Below are positions 11,097-25,159 of a DNA stretch of 64,000 nt, piece by piece; positions within the stretch are counted from its first letter, which is position 1, and each line of letters begins with the position of its first letter. The position numbers and the translations under genes are program-made. The notes beneath the pieces are model-generated. The model ran no database searches, had not been told where the DNA came from, and was given only the letters and a program-made list of their open reading frames with translations. Source of the stretch: Platycnemis pennipes (taxonomy: Eukaryota; Arthropoda; Insecta; Odonata; Platycnemididae); the NCBI GenBank assembly GCA_933228895.1, contig OW121857.1, positions 73,961,672 to 74,025,671 of the forward strand, written 5' to 3'.

Positions 11097-14000
11097 TGCA
11101 ATAAACGAATGTATTTAGATTTGTTATTTAAGTAGTGTGGATCATTACGAGAAAATCGTCCATAAATTAACTAATACCTGTATAGTGCGCAATAACCTGT
11201 GCTATTACAAAGCGATCGCTTTTTTTTTAAGAAGGATGCTCCCATAAGTGAGTCAACCATAGGCAAATTGTCGGGATGCGCTTTTTTTTAATCCCTTTTC
11301 AGTCACCGTTTCGATGAATAAACGGATAAAAGCCTCATAACAATATATCCCCTACGTTTTCTGCTAAAATAAACGTCTGTTTCAGCAATTGCGTGCATAT
11401 TACCCATTTTTGCACTGTTGCACCATTGCATACGGAAGGGAACAAATATTTTCATTTTATTTTATTTTTTTAGCTGCTTAGGACTTAAAAGTCTTTGATT
11501 AAGGCCGGCCTCGATAGTCAGATTGACAAAACTCCAGCCTGTCAACAGGCCGGGATTTTCAATAACATCTAAGGCACGGAAATTGTGTTCTTCTCAGGAG
11601 TAACTGTAGCGTTCAGATTAGGTTTTGAGAGTGCAAATTAACCTGATCAATTGGAGCACCTAAAAACCTGATACCATCTTAAAAATGTAATATGGGGCGT
11701 GATGATGAAAGATTATGAAATCTGGTCCTTTACAAAGGGGGAGGACGAAAATTGGGCTTGGAAAAAAATGTAAGACGTAAGCTACATTTAGACTTAGTTT
11801 TTATAGTGTCTGGTCTTCCTTAACCGTTAGTATATAGTTATGTTAAGCTACTTCGGTGGTTATCAATACTATAGTTACAAAATTTCATCAGGCGGAAAAG
11901 AAGTTGATATGAGCATTGATATGAGCAGATGATACATATTACAGGTGTAAAACTAGGTCAAATGAGCATTTTTTGTTAAAAAAAGTACTACTAGTCATTT
12001 TCGGCTGTAAAAAATATGAACCAGACATTATAAAACCCTGCGTCTACTACAATATACATATTCGTTTCTCGTGTAGAGACTGCAGGTTTCTTCCATAAAA
12101 ACTGTTTGCGGTACATTTTGCTCTTTATATCAACACGTCTCATTTTATAATTGCGTGTTCATTACGAATTTTCTCCCGGGGTATATGGAGGCTTTTGTAA
12201 TTGCCGGCACATGATGAAAGGGAAAACTCATCATGGTAATTTATTACGGTTGTAATAGTGCAACAAATCCATCGCCGCCGAGTATAGTAGGTATATACGA
12301 TTGGACGAAGGCAATATCGTGAGAAGCCTGAATGGAAGAAATGGAATCAGGAAAAGAGTCTCCTGGAGTGGATCACACACTGGTTCATCTGTTTCCCGTG
12401 ATAAGTCCGTAATCCTTGAGAAATAAATTTCAGGCCACGCCCACGTCATGAATCACTATGCAGTCCGACTGCGGCAGTGATCTACCCAGACTTCCCTTTC
12501 CATTCGCAACGAAGACAATCATTCACTCCGCACTGTCCGGCACTTTTCATGAGCCTCAGAAGGAAAACTCAATCCATAATAGCAATTTTTTTCCGGTCGG
12601 AAGCTGGTAGTAGTCGGACCTAATTAGGTGTGACGTGTAAGCAGTTGATCAGATTTAGCGTATGAACCAGGATATGTGGCAATAAAATATAAACATATGT
12701 ACAATGATAAATGTGCATTCCATATGCATCTACGGAGACCTTGCAAACTAGCTCGAGGGTGTGCTTATCTGAAAATCTGAAAAAATATGAAACTCCGGTT
12801 CATTGCGGGGGATATTTCGTGAAGATAAAATAAAGAGAGGCTGCAATGAAGAGAGGTAAAAAAATTATATTTTTCCATACAATATGGAACAATAATAGAT
12901 ATTATGGAGGTTGCGAAGAGGTACTTAAGACAGCTTTAGACAGTAATTTAAGTTTTAGGTTTTTGACGCGCATGAATTAAGCATAAATATACAACGCTTG
13001 AAATGCATTATTTCAGACATTTCTCAGCATGCTTGGTAGGCACAAATACCACAAAAATTTGCATAATTTGACTCATCGGTCTCGTATGATGATATTTTGA
13101 AATCAAAAGCTTTATTAGGTGTGGAACTACCGTGTACGGCAGTTGAATTCAGCTGACTTGTTCGTAAAAATCTGTATATAATTTTTACTGACTTTAAGCC
13201 TGTTTTAATTAAGAGTTATCTGCACCTAAACAATACTCTGTAAGCCTCTACAGGGGTATATGGCATAGGGAGAAAACTAGGCTTATGGTATGGCTAGGCT
13301 AACTAAGTGTGAAGGCATCAAACCAGGTAATATATCCAGGTAGGTGACGACTCCACATCAATTGTCAAAACACCTTTTCGGTGACTTACAGTGCACTATG
13401 TAGGCGCAGATTATGAAATCGATTCATATTCATTGAAATAACCAGTCAAGCAAAAAAAATTGATATTTCCCTAATCGATTTGCATTGATTATGACTGTGG
13501 CAACGGTTGAGAATCGTGTTTCAATGACTTATCGCACAATAATCGAAAGGTCTAAGCTACACTCTAGTCTTTCAAACTATGACCACCGATATAAAATGAA
13601 TTCTTCTAACTGTGAGGTGTTTGCCTCCCGCGGAGAAATCCAAATGACATACAATCCAACCATATCAAATTTGAATCAGGACGAATCGAATCGGAATCTG
13701 ATCGAAATGATGTATTCAATAAAATAGAGAATCACATCTGCATAACAGTTTTTCACGTGAATCGAATTGAAATCGCCCATCCATAATTTGAAGGCCAAAT
13801 TGTTAAATATCGTGTGGGTCCAGACATAGGGGAACCAATGCACGAAATATAAGTAGAACAAAACCAGATAAAAATAACTTGATCGCAAATAAATAATTAA
13901 TGTCAGTCGTAAGCAGTTAATGAGGATCCCTGTTACTGTCTATATTTAGTATTTTCCCAGGGACTAATCAGCAAGCTTATGCTTTGTAGAGTGTCCATGG

Positions 14001-16178
14001 ATATACTTCTCTAAATTATTCTTACAGTTTTGACAAGTTAATTCTGTGATAATTCTCTTCGCTCCGTGTCTGTAACCCACGGTAATTCTCTCTTCCAATT
14101 CGCTTGGATTTGTACTATCTTGAGTATTATGTAAAATGTACCTGTACGTAAATATGTATTAGTAAAATATTCACCTTTTACAGCCTTACTCCTATATTTA
14201 ATTTAAATGAATAGAGAAAAGACGATAATAAGCTAAATGATAAGTGGATAAATAGGTGCAGTGTAGGTGTATTAGTCTATATTGCATCTAAAAATGTTTT
14301 ATCATCACTTAATCTTGCTAACAGCATCCTAGGATGAGATTTATTAAGTAATGGTCAATAACAAATTCATAACCTCTTATTAAACATAATATTCCTTCTT
14401 AGATCCTAATCATATAGTATCACTTGCCTGTTATATACATGCTGATAAATTTCTCTAATTAAGTAGTCTTGTACTTATTTGTGCATTTAACTAGTGCATG
14501 TTCGGTTATCAATCGTCCCTCGCGATTTCCTCTCTAGGTGTATTGCACAAAATTCCATGGATGTAGATGAATCTGCGCCCCGCAATTGTTCTCCAAAAAC
14601 ATTTAGTGAGAATAATCACCAACAGAAATCGTTTTGAGCATTCATGCCCCTTGTTTTTTAGCCAGAATTTGTTGCCTTTGAGATATATGACTGTTTTTAT
14701 GGTCTTAGAGCTAATTTTTTAGAAGTGGTATCACCTGAGAGTTCTTGCACAGTAAAATGTTATAACTTAGGCAGAAGAAATGAATTTCCTGTTCCAAGTC
14801 CAAATCTCTCAATATTCTAAAGATATTTTTTACTTATAGGGCCAAGAACTTTTAATAATTTACCCTGTGTCATTAAGGAGGTGAAGAGTATATATATTTT
14901 TTTTTTTGTAAAAAGATGAGAGATTGGCTAATATCTCATCCTGATATAGATGTTCTATTATGATTTCACGGTTGTGTATTGTAAAAAAAGTGTAATTTAA
15001 TTTGTTGGTTACATTTTTAATTTCAAATTCTTAAAAATTGTAAGAAAATTATTCTTTATCCTTAAGCTCTTATTTTGTTGGCATGTTCTTCATTCTTTTG
15101 TTCTTTAAATATTGTGCTCATATCTAAAAAAATATTGCAATATTATTTTTTACTGATAGTTTTCTAACGCATGTTAGCTTCCACACTGGTGTGAACCATT
15201 GAAGCTACCTCAACACCCACTATGGCAGGGCTAATTTTTTTACTGTATTGTTTTTCAAGTGGAGCAATAAATTTATCGTTATTTATTTATATATATTTAA
15301 TCAGTCGTAGGACATGCGGATTTCGCCACTGTTATTATTACGGTTGAACATTTTGGAGCTATTTTCGAAACGTTTCAAAGTGTGTAGATGCAATTTAAAA
15401 TGTTTTGACATGTCCCTACTCTTCGGCATGTTTCTTTCATATCAATATCATTTTCCTCGTCCATCTCTTTAGTCTTGTCCATCCCCTTTCCTTCAACTCC
15501 CCCACCCCTCGATGCCATTCCCAAAACCACCCCGACCCACCCACCCCACTCCCCACATCAACCACCTTTCTCCCCAGCCGCCTGCAACCCATCATCAGGA
15601 GAGTGTAACGCAATTACCTGCCGCGAGGGGCGTTGATATCGCCGTGGCGAGGAGAGGCGGAGGGCGTGGCGGGCCCCTGGGGCCCTCGTACAGGAGTGGT
15701 GGAGTCCGCAAGAGTTATTATCGCCATCATCTGTGTTATTAGGGGCCTTTCCATCGGTTCGGCAGTTGGTCGACCGGAGTCGTCCAATGGTCCGTCAGCG
15801 AGGAGGGAAAGAGTGAAGGCGGAGGGAATTGTGGGAAGGATAGAGGGCGGGAGGGGGATTGGAAAAAACAGGAAAGAAGCTCGCGCCGCGGTCAATCTCC
15901 TCGCAGTTCATGTGCACACTCTTGAGAAGTGCTGACGGGAGAGAGTGAAGCATTGAACGCGGGTTTTGTGTGCGATATTGAAGATAGTACCGTAAAGAAG
16001 GATTAATAATGTAAAAATAATAAAAAAAGTCTCTTTTGAGGCGAAACTAAGAAAAAAATGTCCCTTCTGCCATCCAACCCCTCGTCGAAATATCTACACG
16101 TAAAATATAATTGTCATGACATGCACAATTGCACAATTAAAATCTGAGGTAAAAACCATAAAAAGGTATGAATCAATG
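11097..16178. other. Non-coding, no gene recognised
   Basis: About 5 kb of mostly AT-rich sequence with T-runs (e.g. near 14897). A GC-rich, CpG-bearing patch at 15480-15930 gives overlapping open frames on both strands without any recognisable motif. It could be an isolated CpG island or regulatory region, but nothing specific supports that. Confidence 0.4.
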
Positions 16179-16739
16179 AATGGGGGCGTTTACTCGGAAC
16201 CGAAATCGCAAATTTGCAAACGAAATCGTTAGATGGAATGGAAAAATAACTTTTTGTGAAAAAATTAATCTTATAACTAGAACAATTCACTCATAAATAA
16301 AAATTAAAATAAGCAAAAGGTGACGCCCACCGAACGAACTGCGTTAAGGATATCAATGTCATCCACCTCCCGTCCTTGACTGTTTTTAGGGGAAGGGGAA
16401 AGGAGTAGCGGAAGGTCTGCTCGCAGAGAGGGAAAGGAGTAGAGGAAGGTCTGCTCGCAGAGATCCTGTCGCAACCGCTTCCATTGGCAGAGTCAGCTGC
16501 GTGTCCCCCGTGGAAATTAGCGAAGGAGCGTCACAGTCTAATTTGCGATTAGACGAAATGGATGACGTATAAGTCCTTCGCACGCTCACTTCTCCGAAAG
16601 GGTTAAAAACATTAGTTTTTCGCCGCTTATAACTCGATAACTTATTGACGGATCGAAGGACAGAAAAATATAGGTATTTTTATTTTACAAACTCCGTCAG
16701 ATTCGGCAATAAAAATATAGTATAGTATACTACCCAATT
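16179..16739 (+). repeat. Dispersed repeat family A, copy 2
   Basis: Same orientation as copy 1, starting AATGGGGGCGTTTACTCGGA and ending CTACCCAATT. It contains a private tandem duplication of about 35 bp (GGAAAGGAGTAG(C/A)GGAAGG.., 16396-16465). Its right end is degraded relative to the other copies. Confidence 0.72.
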
Positions 16740-19700
16740 AATGAGTAATAAATGAACAAAAACATAAAGTTAATATATCAATATTAAAGGTCAGAGAAAT
16801 CATGGAGTGTGAAAGTCTTCACATCTGTGGAAAAAAATGTGAGGATTATTATACCTACATACCTCCCGTACGATAAAAACCATTGCAGGAAAAAAGCAAC
16901 GCAAGAGAGAGGGTGTGGGAAACCTGCGAAATCCTAGTGACGGTTTACCTAGTGTCTCACTAAAGTGATTAAAACGAAATAAGTATAAGACTACGTAGAA
17001 AAATATATAATTCCTTTCAAAAAAACATTACAATATTTATTTCCAGAAAACAGGGAGTAGTGGAGTATGGTGATGAACTTTAATACATTTTTTAAGTACA
17101 GAATGATAAGTAATGAGATTTGTTGAAAATTGTTACAAAAAAGGGATGTGCATAACAGCGTTTCTGGAGTCATTAGGAATGCTCATCAGATGCGGAGACT
17201 GTAAGTTAGACGATGACTTCTGGATAATACCAGAACTGTCGAGAACTGTCTAACACAAACGCAACTATTAATACCCCACACTATATTAACAGACTGGATG
17301 ACACGAATAAGATTAGGGAAATAGACTCCATTTCCGATACATTCTAGTATTCGCTTTTTCCTCTTACAGTTCTCTAATCAATACCAAACAACAATTTACC
17401 ACTCCAATTTTTAATAAAGACTTCATGTGATGATACAATGGAGTACACTATTACCAGTACTCAAAATAAATACACGATAATAGGCTTTTGCCCTTACACC
17501 GTCTGCCGCACGATATATTGGCGGGTTGCGTGTTCTCGTATTAGTATGTACGATTTCTTGCAGACTACGCGGTAGTGTACAGAAGTATTTCTAATGGTGT
17601 ATATAGAGACTCACTGACAAGAGATCTGGATACGATATTGGTGCAAGAAATTACTGCTAGAACTAACCAGGAAAATGTATGATAGTAAATGTTTGTAAAA
17701 AAACATTCACTCGAGCGATATGCTAGCCAACGGATCCAAAACAGTTGACGTCGACTCTAAATAGTACTTGATATAGAAAATATATTCGGGATATATGCAG
17801 TTAAACCAGCAGAAAACTCAACTTTGTTAAAATAAAAAAAGAAAATGTGAAGTTCCTATGAAACGTGGACCCTTTGGCACCTTTCGTAAATAGCACGCTA
17901 TAAAACCAATGTCAAGTTTCTCTTGAACAATCCGTCGTTTTCTGAAAGAATTGTGCCTCTATTTCATTACCCACCTATAATATATAGCGCAAATGGACTT
18001 AGCTGTCGAGTCCCCTGTAAAGCTACTACAGCAAGACTGTTCGTCACTGGAGGATGAAATCAAGTGAAATATTGGCAACGGCTTGCATGGGGATATAAAA
18101 AAAAAACGCCATTGCAATGAACACCATATGTATATTTAACAAATCGTGTCTGTAATGCAGATTACGGACTATTTGGAGATTATTGCCTACTTTCGACAAG
18201 TTCTTTCATTTCTACGTCAGAGAGACTCCAAAGTAATATTTTATCACACTTGGGTCCGCTTTTACGATGTCTGGTCAAATATTTTTGCGATGCGATGATT
18301 GTTCACGACGCTCTCTACGTCGTCCTTGTCTCTTACGTGAAATAATGCCCATTCTGATGTCCTTTATAAAAACCCGCATGATTTACCACCACATTAACCT
18401 AACATCTACATCAACTGACGATCAAAACCAGCCAGACAACATAAAAAAGCCTTCATTCCAGACACAGATTTTAAATATTTCCATAATTATTTAGGCAAAA
18501 GTGTTGAGCTCTAACTTGAAAATCGCATAACTTGTATGAAATAAACTCTGGAATGGACAGTATGGAAAATTTCAGAGCATAATTTCTTTCATTATTATTA
18601 TTTTTATTAGTTTTCTACCGGTAGGTGAAGGTGAAGGTAGGTCTAAATGGACATTCAATTCTCCCACTCCCATAAATTTCAAACGATGATTCTCTTCAGC
18701 CCCTAATTACGATAGGTTGTATCAAAACCCAGCTTACACAGTTTTCCATATCCATATTATTATTACCGTTATTTTCGCAACGTGCATAGTAGGCCGAAAT
18801 AAACTAAGTTAACTTCCATTGCTTCGTTATTCATCTTTATCACAAACTTACGTCTAATAGCTTTGAGTCTATAACAGGTTTAGATGGTAGGTAAGGAAAG
18901 TTTTTTTTAAATATCTCACTTTGGCGGTAGCAACAAAGTCCTTTACGCCCTTTCATTTCCCACCTTAGCGTACTTTCCTTGACGTTCTTTCCGGCGAATC
19001 CGATCCCTATGTAAACCGTCGACTATTGGCGCCTAGCTGAAGAGGAAAACGTCCTTTTTTCACTCGTCTTAAGGTTGATCCCACTCCGATTTACGACAAC
19101 TATTAACAGAGTGAATATTGGAATAAAATATACACACTTTCGTGGTGAGCAAAACACTCGAATCTGCGAAACGGAGGCACAATTGTGAGTCGTGCAGCAA
19201 CTGTGGAACATATTCAAATACATGATAAACCAGTCTGATAGAGACCTAGTTCCGACGATGCTCACTAGAGGAAGAGACGTCCAGAGGTCCAGAACGTAAA
19301 TAGCTTCACGTGTACCACCTAGCGGCAGTAAGAATAACGTTTCTTTCTTTCGTGGCGCATATTTTGAAACGCAGTAGAATCGCGTATGTAATCAGGCAAA
19401 TGAGAGCAGTTCATTGGGTGATAAGCAGTGGCCGTATATAGAATAGAGGAAGAGATACTGTTTATCTTATCACAAAGATTAGCTGACATTGAAAAAATCG
19501 GCATCATTGTGTTCAACCTCATAATTTACGGGTATCTTTGTAACATCGATGACGAAAGTTGCTGTGTCAGAGCTGCAGCTGGTTACGAGGACGAGAGAAC
19601 TCAGATTATTACTTCTTCTCAATAAAATAATTTTGCGAATTGATAATAAGAGTATGGGTGGCTCATACGTTTTGTATACACTGATCCCGTCGGCAGGACT

Positions 19701-19984
19701 CACCTAGTACCTATCGCCTTCCGATCGCATTTGGAGGACTGACTGCCCACGAAATTTTGCTGGTACATATCTTGTCTTTCTTTTTCGGATGTCTTGTCGG
19801 AATTCTGGTTCAAAACTCGGTATTATATTCTTTGTAACTTAAGAAATACCTAACGCTTGGGGAAAAATTCAGTAAGTGCTTTTTAGTGTTTTGTTTGGCT
19901 ATTTCAGAAATTTTATCATGTTATGATAATTATTCAGGATAACAATCTAGTGTTATGTTTTTTATATGTTATGATTCAATTTGA
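16740..19984. other. Non-coding, no gene recognised
   Basis: AT-rich sequence. The 17.5-18.5 kb part is slightly more balanced in composition but holds only short open frames without motifs. No known repeat family of this window occurs here. Confidence 0.4.
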
Positions 19985-20160
19985 AGAGAAAAGAAGGTAT
20001 AAGAAAAGAAGCCATGACCAATGTTAAACTAGGAAAATGAAAACTTGAGGAAGTGGAAGAGTATTGTTACATGGGAAACCGAGTTTCAGCGATGGATGAA
20101 GCAAAAGAAAATTGTCAGTAGAACTCAAGAAAAGGTCTCCGATTAGCCGCGTCCCGAGCT
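19985..20160 (+). mobile_element. LINE fragment (same family as 20948-21690)
   Basis: Nucleotides GGAAAATGAAAACTTGAGGA and the downstream GTATTGTTACATGGGAAACC parallel the block at about 21040-21095 of the next element (KLEEVEEYCYMGNRV versus KIEEVEEFCYLGSRV). Similarity stops near 20160. Several stops show it is dead. Confidence 0.6.
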
Positions 20161-20947
20161 CCGACCTTACTAATGAGGGGTGACCGTCGCGACGGTTAAT
20201 GTATCATCAACAGATCGGATTATAAACTTGCGAGGTGATAATAATCCTTCTCGGGAAGATTCTTGAAAAAATCTCTGTATACCTGTGCTCTAGTCCATGT
20301 ACTTGATTGCTCTTAATTATTATATTTTATTAGCATAACTGAAATCAGATTCGGCGTTAGTATTCCCAGAAACCTATGTATAGCCATTTCTGTAAGCACT
20401 CAATGAGGTTTACTTCTTTTGACTACTTGGCTCGTTTTCTTTTAGATCGTGTTTTTTTCGTTGCAAAACGATTAGTAAAGCTTGCGAAAGTTACAATAAA
20501 TATCCGAACCAGCCATTTATTATCAATTTCCTAAAACGATAAGTGCTATATTTCCATGATAGTAAAAAATACTACAATTTCTTGAAAACGAACTTTGTGT
20601 GTTGCGGGGTAGTCTACCCTCAACAGTCACACTACGCTGTACCTTGGTTTCAAGGACAAAATTTACAAAAATAACTTCAGATTCGGCTTCAGCAACCACA
20701 CAAACCCTTACATAGCGATTTTCGTTGACATATAACAAGATCTTCCTATTTTGGCCATATTTTCGGCAATCGGCCCCACTGTGCGTCGGTTCTCCCCACG
20801 GCAGCGACTTTAACCGAAGATTCTGCTTACAGCTGCAATTACAAAATCAGCTGGGAGAAAGGCGTAGGTGATGTAATTATTCACATATTTTAATTTCCAA
20901 CCACACTGGAGTCATATTTATACTTATCATGCCTTAATACTTGAATA

Positions 20948-21690
20948 ATGAACGAGGGTTTTATCATTGTTAAAGCTCCATCAAAGAAAACTAATGTATT
21001 GGTATACAGTAGGAGAAAGGAAGCTAGGACCAATGATAAACTAGGAAAACAAAAAATCGAGGAGGTGGAAGAGTTCTGCTACCTGGGAAGCCGAGTAACC
21101 AGCGATGGACGAAGTATAAGAGAAATTGCCAGTAGAATTGCCCAAGCGAAAAGGGCATTTTACCAGAAGAAGATTCTACTTACAGTTGCAAATACAACGA
21201 GGAAATGAGAAAACATTTCATCAGATCACATCTGGAGCACTCTACTATATGGCAGCGAAGCATGGACGATAACAGCAGCAGAGAAGTCCAGGCTGGAAGC
21301 ATTTGAAAGGTGGTGCTACCGAAGAATGATGAAAATAAAATGGATCGATCGAGTGACAAACGAAGTATTCTTAAGAAGAGTAGGAGAAGAGAGATGTCTG
21401 CAGAAAACTCTGAAAAGAAGAGCGACAGAGAGCGAATAGCTTCAAAAAGAAGAAGAAGACGGAACAACTAAATCGGCCATATCTTAGGACACGATGGCCT
21501 AATGAAGGAAATCGTCGAGGAGGGAAAAGGCAGGCCTCGAATGAGATACATAAAACAAGTTGAGAATGATGTAATATAGAAGAATTGCGTCAATATGAAG
21601 AGGTTGGCCGATAGGAGAATCGAGTGGAGGGCTGCGTCAAACTAAACTTACCATTGTTGGCCGATGATTATGATGATGGTTAAATTTATT
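20948..21690 (+). mobile_element. LINE 3' portion (post-RT region and tail)
   Basis: An 86-codon open stretch (KTNVLVYSRRKEA; KIEEVEEFCYLGSRVTSDGR; ASRIAQAKRAFYQKK) is followed, across frameshifts, by LYGSEAWTI, LEAFERWCYRRM, KIKWIDRVTNEEV and GRPRMRYIKQ, ending RLADRRIEWRAASN. It closes with an (ATGATG)n-like 3' tail. This is the standard C-terminal region of insect LINE endonuclease/reverse-transcriptase proteins. It is 5'-truncated, as is usual for LINE insertions. The clade is not assigned. Confidence 0.75.
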
Positions 21691-21829
21691 ATACATGGCA
21701 ATAATTTAAAATAAAATTTTAGTGTTTTGCGTGGCTGTTTTCAGAAACACATAGATACATTTTGAATATGTTTTGCTTTTCCAACGGTCATGTGAATTAC
21801 GACCGATTACGGCTTAGCTAACTAAATCA

Positions 21830-22375
21830 ATTCATCTCCTAATATTATTTCTTATACGCCCACTTTCGTTCTCTATGCTACCCAAGAAGCAAAACTGTTC
21901 AGCGTGTTCTAGCCGATGCCCTCCCACTTAACATGTTAAGTTTTGCTATTTTTTTACGTTAATCTTGTATTGATCTTTCTGTGATTTATTTTCATTCCAA
22001 ATCTATCGCAATGGATTTGCAAATCGCTTGACAACTCCAATCCTATGGCTGTCTCCCTAACTAATGCTTGGTCATCTGCTAACCTGACCGATTTAATTAT
22101 CACTCCTTCCACTTCTATTCCTACATCAAGTTCATGCCATGCCTAGTTGACTGTTTCCTCCTATTATGAAAAGTACTGAGGACAACGGGTGACCCTGCCT
22201 AACTCCCCTTCCAGATTCCCCATCTGCTATCCTTACCTGAGCCCTCTGCTTCATTTATGGGTTTCCAATAGGACGTCTGTCCCTCCAGTCTACTACTAGA
22301 TTCCTCCGCACTTTCATTGGCTCCCATTGTAGCCTTATATTTTGATCGCATGCTTTACTCATTCAGCGTTGAGAC
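21830..22375 (-). mobile_element. LINE reverse-transcriptase fragment, decayed
   Basis: On the minus strand, with breaks, it reads VVDWRDRRPIGNP, VRIADGESGRGVRQGHPLSS and VRLADDQALVRETAIGLELS, then FGMKINHRKIN. These are reverse-transcriptase motifs B (G.RQG.PLS) and C (ADD), in the correct order. It abuts the left target duplication of the hAT element. Confidence 0.72.
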
Positions 22376-24833
22376 GTTAAGATTAAGGATTGCAATCCCG
22401 GAGAGATTTTTCAATCCCTGGATTACGGGATTGTGATTTCCTCAATCCCGGGATTTAACTAAAGGATCACATGCATATATGGAATTAAAATTTAAAAATA
22501 ACTAAAATATCTCATGCACATATGGAATCCATATTAAAATTACGCAAATTTTAAGCAACATTGATAAAAAAGCAGAGTTAAAATTATTATTAAACAAGAC
22601 CACATAAAGTTTAGAAACAGGGGAGCATCGTCACTGATTATGATGATGCTGAAGCATTAAAACTCGGGTCGTGCGTTTGTTTTAATTTGTTTGTGTTTTT
22701 TTATCGTTTTATCTTTGGTATTAAAATTGTAAAAAAGCCCACAAAGTTACTAAAGAGTCTGTTTTACTAAAACGTAAAACAATACAGTTTTTCTTGGGGG
22801 ATAAAAAAATAAAGCACCAAAAGCAATAGCAATTGCTCTTAAATTGAGTGAAATTGTAGACTTTTAACAAATCAAACAGAAACTCAGGATTTAGGTTATC
22901 CTCACTGAAAAGTTACTTACAACTTTTTAAAATATGCCCTTAAAAAACAAAGAGTGTGCAATGTCTTGTCGCTCATTCCTGACCTATATTTATTGCAAAT
23001 CAAACCCTCTGATGAAAAAGCCCTTTCTGATTCAACACTACTTAATGTCTTGTCACTTATTCCTGACCTATATTTATTGCAAATCAAACCCTCTGATAAA
23101 AAAGCCCTTTCTGATTCAACACTAGTGGGAGGAATAGCTAGTAAGTGCTCGTAAATAATTTGCATATTTTCTCCTCTCCGTCCACTTTCACGGAAATTCT
23201 CTAGCTTTTGAGCTATTGATAATTCTAGTTCCTTTGAACTGCAGCTAGGAGGATATTGTTTGGGAGGAATCAAACATTGGGTAATGACCGAATCAAGTTC
23301 CTTCTTTAGCTCATCCGAACATAGTGAAACACTCTCTGAATATTTAGCAGCTGACTCTCTCTCACTATGCAAGTCATCAATACATCGACTTTTTGATACT
23401 AAAGAAGCTTGTTCTTCTTCCACGCTCGCTGATTCAAATGTTTTAGTGGCACTATAATTACGAAATCTAAGCAAGTTTTCTTTGGTGATTTTTTTTTAGG
23501 TTCGCTAGTGTTACCACAGAATATAAATTCCCCAAATCACGGCCACTTGCCCGTGAACCGCGGTGACGATACCGCAAAACCCCTGACAAAATCACTTCGT
23601 CCCTTCAGTATTTGATCTGCAAGGCATTTTCAAATTATTCCCCAACTCTGTATTCAAATATTTTAGTTTTTGCATCAAGAATTCCGACGCATCCTCACAC
23701 TTCAAAAGATCTGGATCCCTACGGTAAAGCGCCTCCACAGTAATTTTCACTGACTCAGTGTTGCAAAAATGGAAGAAGCAAGTTCATATTCACATTCATT
23801 GAATGATATTTAGGAATTAAAATCAATTAAGGCCTTCATCACGCAAGTTTTGAGCATCACAAAACGCATCATATAAGTGTTCCTTCGAGTTTTTACGTCA
23901 ATAGCATGAACTCTTTCCTCACCAAAATTTTCAATCACATATTTTTGAAGGAATCTGTCGTTTATTGAAAGTGATTCACTGAAGAAAGAAACTGTTTTCC
24001 TTATTTTTTGGAGCAAAATCTTAATTTTTTGTTCTGATTGTTTACACGCACCTCCACCTTAAAATGGATCATCCCCGTCTGTTTCATCATTTGACGGAAA
24101 GTCTCCATCGCTGAATTCATTTTCTTCCGATTCGACGTCTTCTTCTACTTCTTTATTACATTTACTCTACCCTCTGATTTGTACATACATACCATTAATG
24201 ACTGCAAGCTGGTTACCATGAGCAAAACAAAGGTAATGATTTGTTGGTACTAACCTACCAACCTGTAATGCACCGTCAGTAGTGATTGCAAAAATGTCTT
24301 TTTTAAAGAAATTTCATATTCTCTCAATTTCTTTTTTATAAGTTCAATACACACTTCTGCGGGCATATTTCCATTATTTAAGATATGCCCCAATTTCCAG
24401 ATCTTTGATTCTCTCTCAGAGGAGTAAACGTTAATATTAATATATCTTTTGTTGCTATCTTTTGTTGCGTGGTGAAGTCCATTCGTCGAAAGTTTCAAAA
24501 TTTTCTGACAATTTTCTGACAAAATTTTCTGGAAATCAGTCCAATTTTTTTAATACTGGCAATCATTATGTCTTTAACACGCGCACCGTAAGCTCATTTC
24601 CTCTTTTCTTATGCATTACAAATGATGAAAAATTATTTATTCCTATAAAATACATTAGTCAATGAACTCACACGTCTAGCATATTGCATCTCATGTCCAA
24701 CAAAACTTACTTACTAGCGCTGCCTGTTAACGAAAAGGTGTACGTCAATCCCGGGATCCGTATATACTAAATCCCGGGATTTCGGGATTGCCATTTCATC
24801 CGGGATCCTGGGATTGCAATCCTTAGTTAAGAT
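22376..24833 (-). mobile_element. hAT element with 16-bp TIRs and 8-bp target duplication
   Basis: The element runs 22384-24825. Its ends are inverted copies of TAAGGATTGCAATCCC, and identical 8-bp GTTAAGAT sequences lie at 22376-22383 and 24826-24833, the hallmark of hAT insertion. Sub-terminal AATCCCGGGAT repeats occur inside both ends. The interior encodes a broken hAT transposase on the minus strand. With a length of 2442 bp it is a nearly full-length but inactive copy. Confidence 0.92.
22917..24522 (-). pseudogene. hAT transposase pseudogene with duplicated C-terminal segment
   Basis: Three blocks in order on the minus strand: ATKDSNKRYININVYSSERE, then KLGHILNNGNMPAEVCIELI (24522-24250); LQKIRKTVSFFSES and LQKYVIENFGEERVHAIDVK (24016-23810); and a C-terminal dimerisation block (23474-22917) with LAIPPTSVESERAFLSEGLI and TLCFLRAYFKKL. 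Frame breaks separate the blocks, and the N-terminal BED zinc finger was not found. An 84-bp segment (28 codons, SSVESERAF.SEGLICNKYR..) is tandemly duplicated at 22960-23043 and 23044-23127 without breaking the frame. Confidence 0.85.
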
Positions 24834-24959
24834 CCATCTCTACGGCACTCGACCTCCACCACGACAAGGGTATCAATTAATGATTTGTAGTAGAAGTAGC
24901 TTGGTTTTACGTGCTCCAACGGCTAAGATTATTTCATACTATCTAATCTAAGATCTTTA

Positions 24960-25075
24960 TCCTAAGATAGACATATAACATCCATGCTCTTGGCTGGATT
25001 CGAACTCGCGACCTCCAGGTTGCGAGGATGGCGTGTTACCAATCTGGCTTCCGCTGCCGGCCAATTTATTTTAAA
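24960..25075 (-). mobile_element. tRNA-derived SINE head
   Basis: On the minus strand an A-box-like CCAGATTGGTAACACGCC is followed by a canonical B box GAGTTCGAATCC about 30 bases later, the Pol III promoter spacing of tRNA genes. Acceptor and anticodon stems do not close properly, so I read it as a SINE or tRNA pseudogene rather than a tRNA. Confidence 0.5.
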
Positions 25076-25159
25076 CTTAGTAATATTGTTCTCGAAGGAT
25101 TTTACTGATTCGGTGTAATGGAACATCACAATTAACTCGGAGGGGAGAGTTTTAAAACT

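Noticed and set aside
15512..15935. Four overlapping open frames in a GC-rich patch
   Set aside because: Open in both directions because of low stop density. Proline/arginine/glycine-rich translations without recognisable domains.
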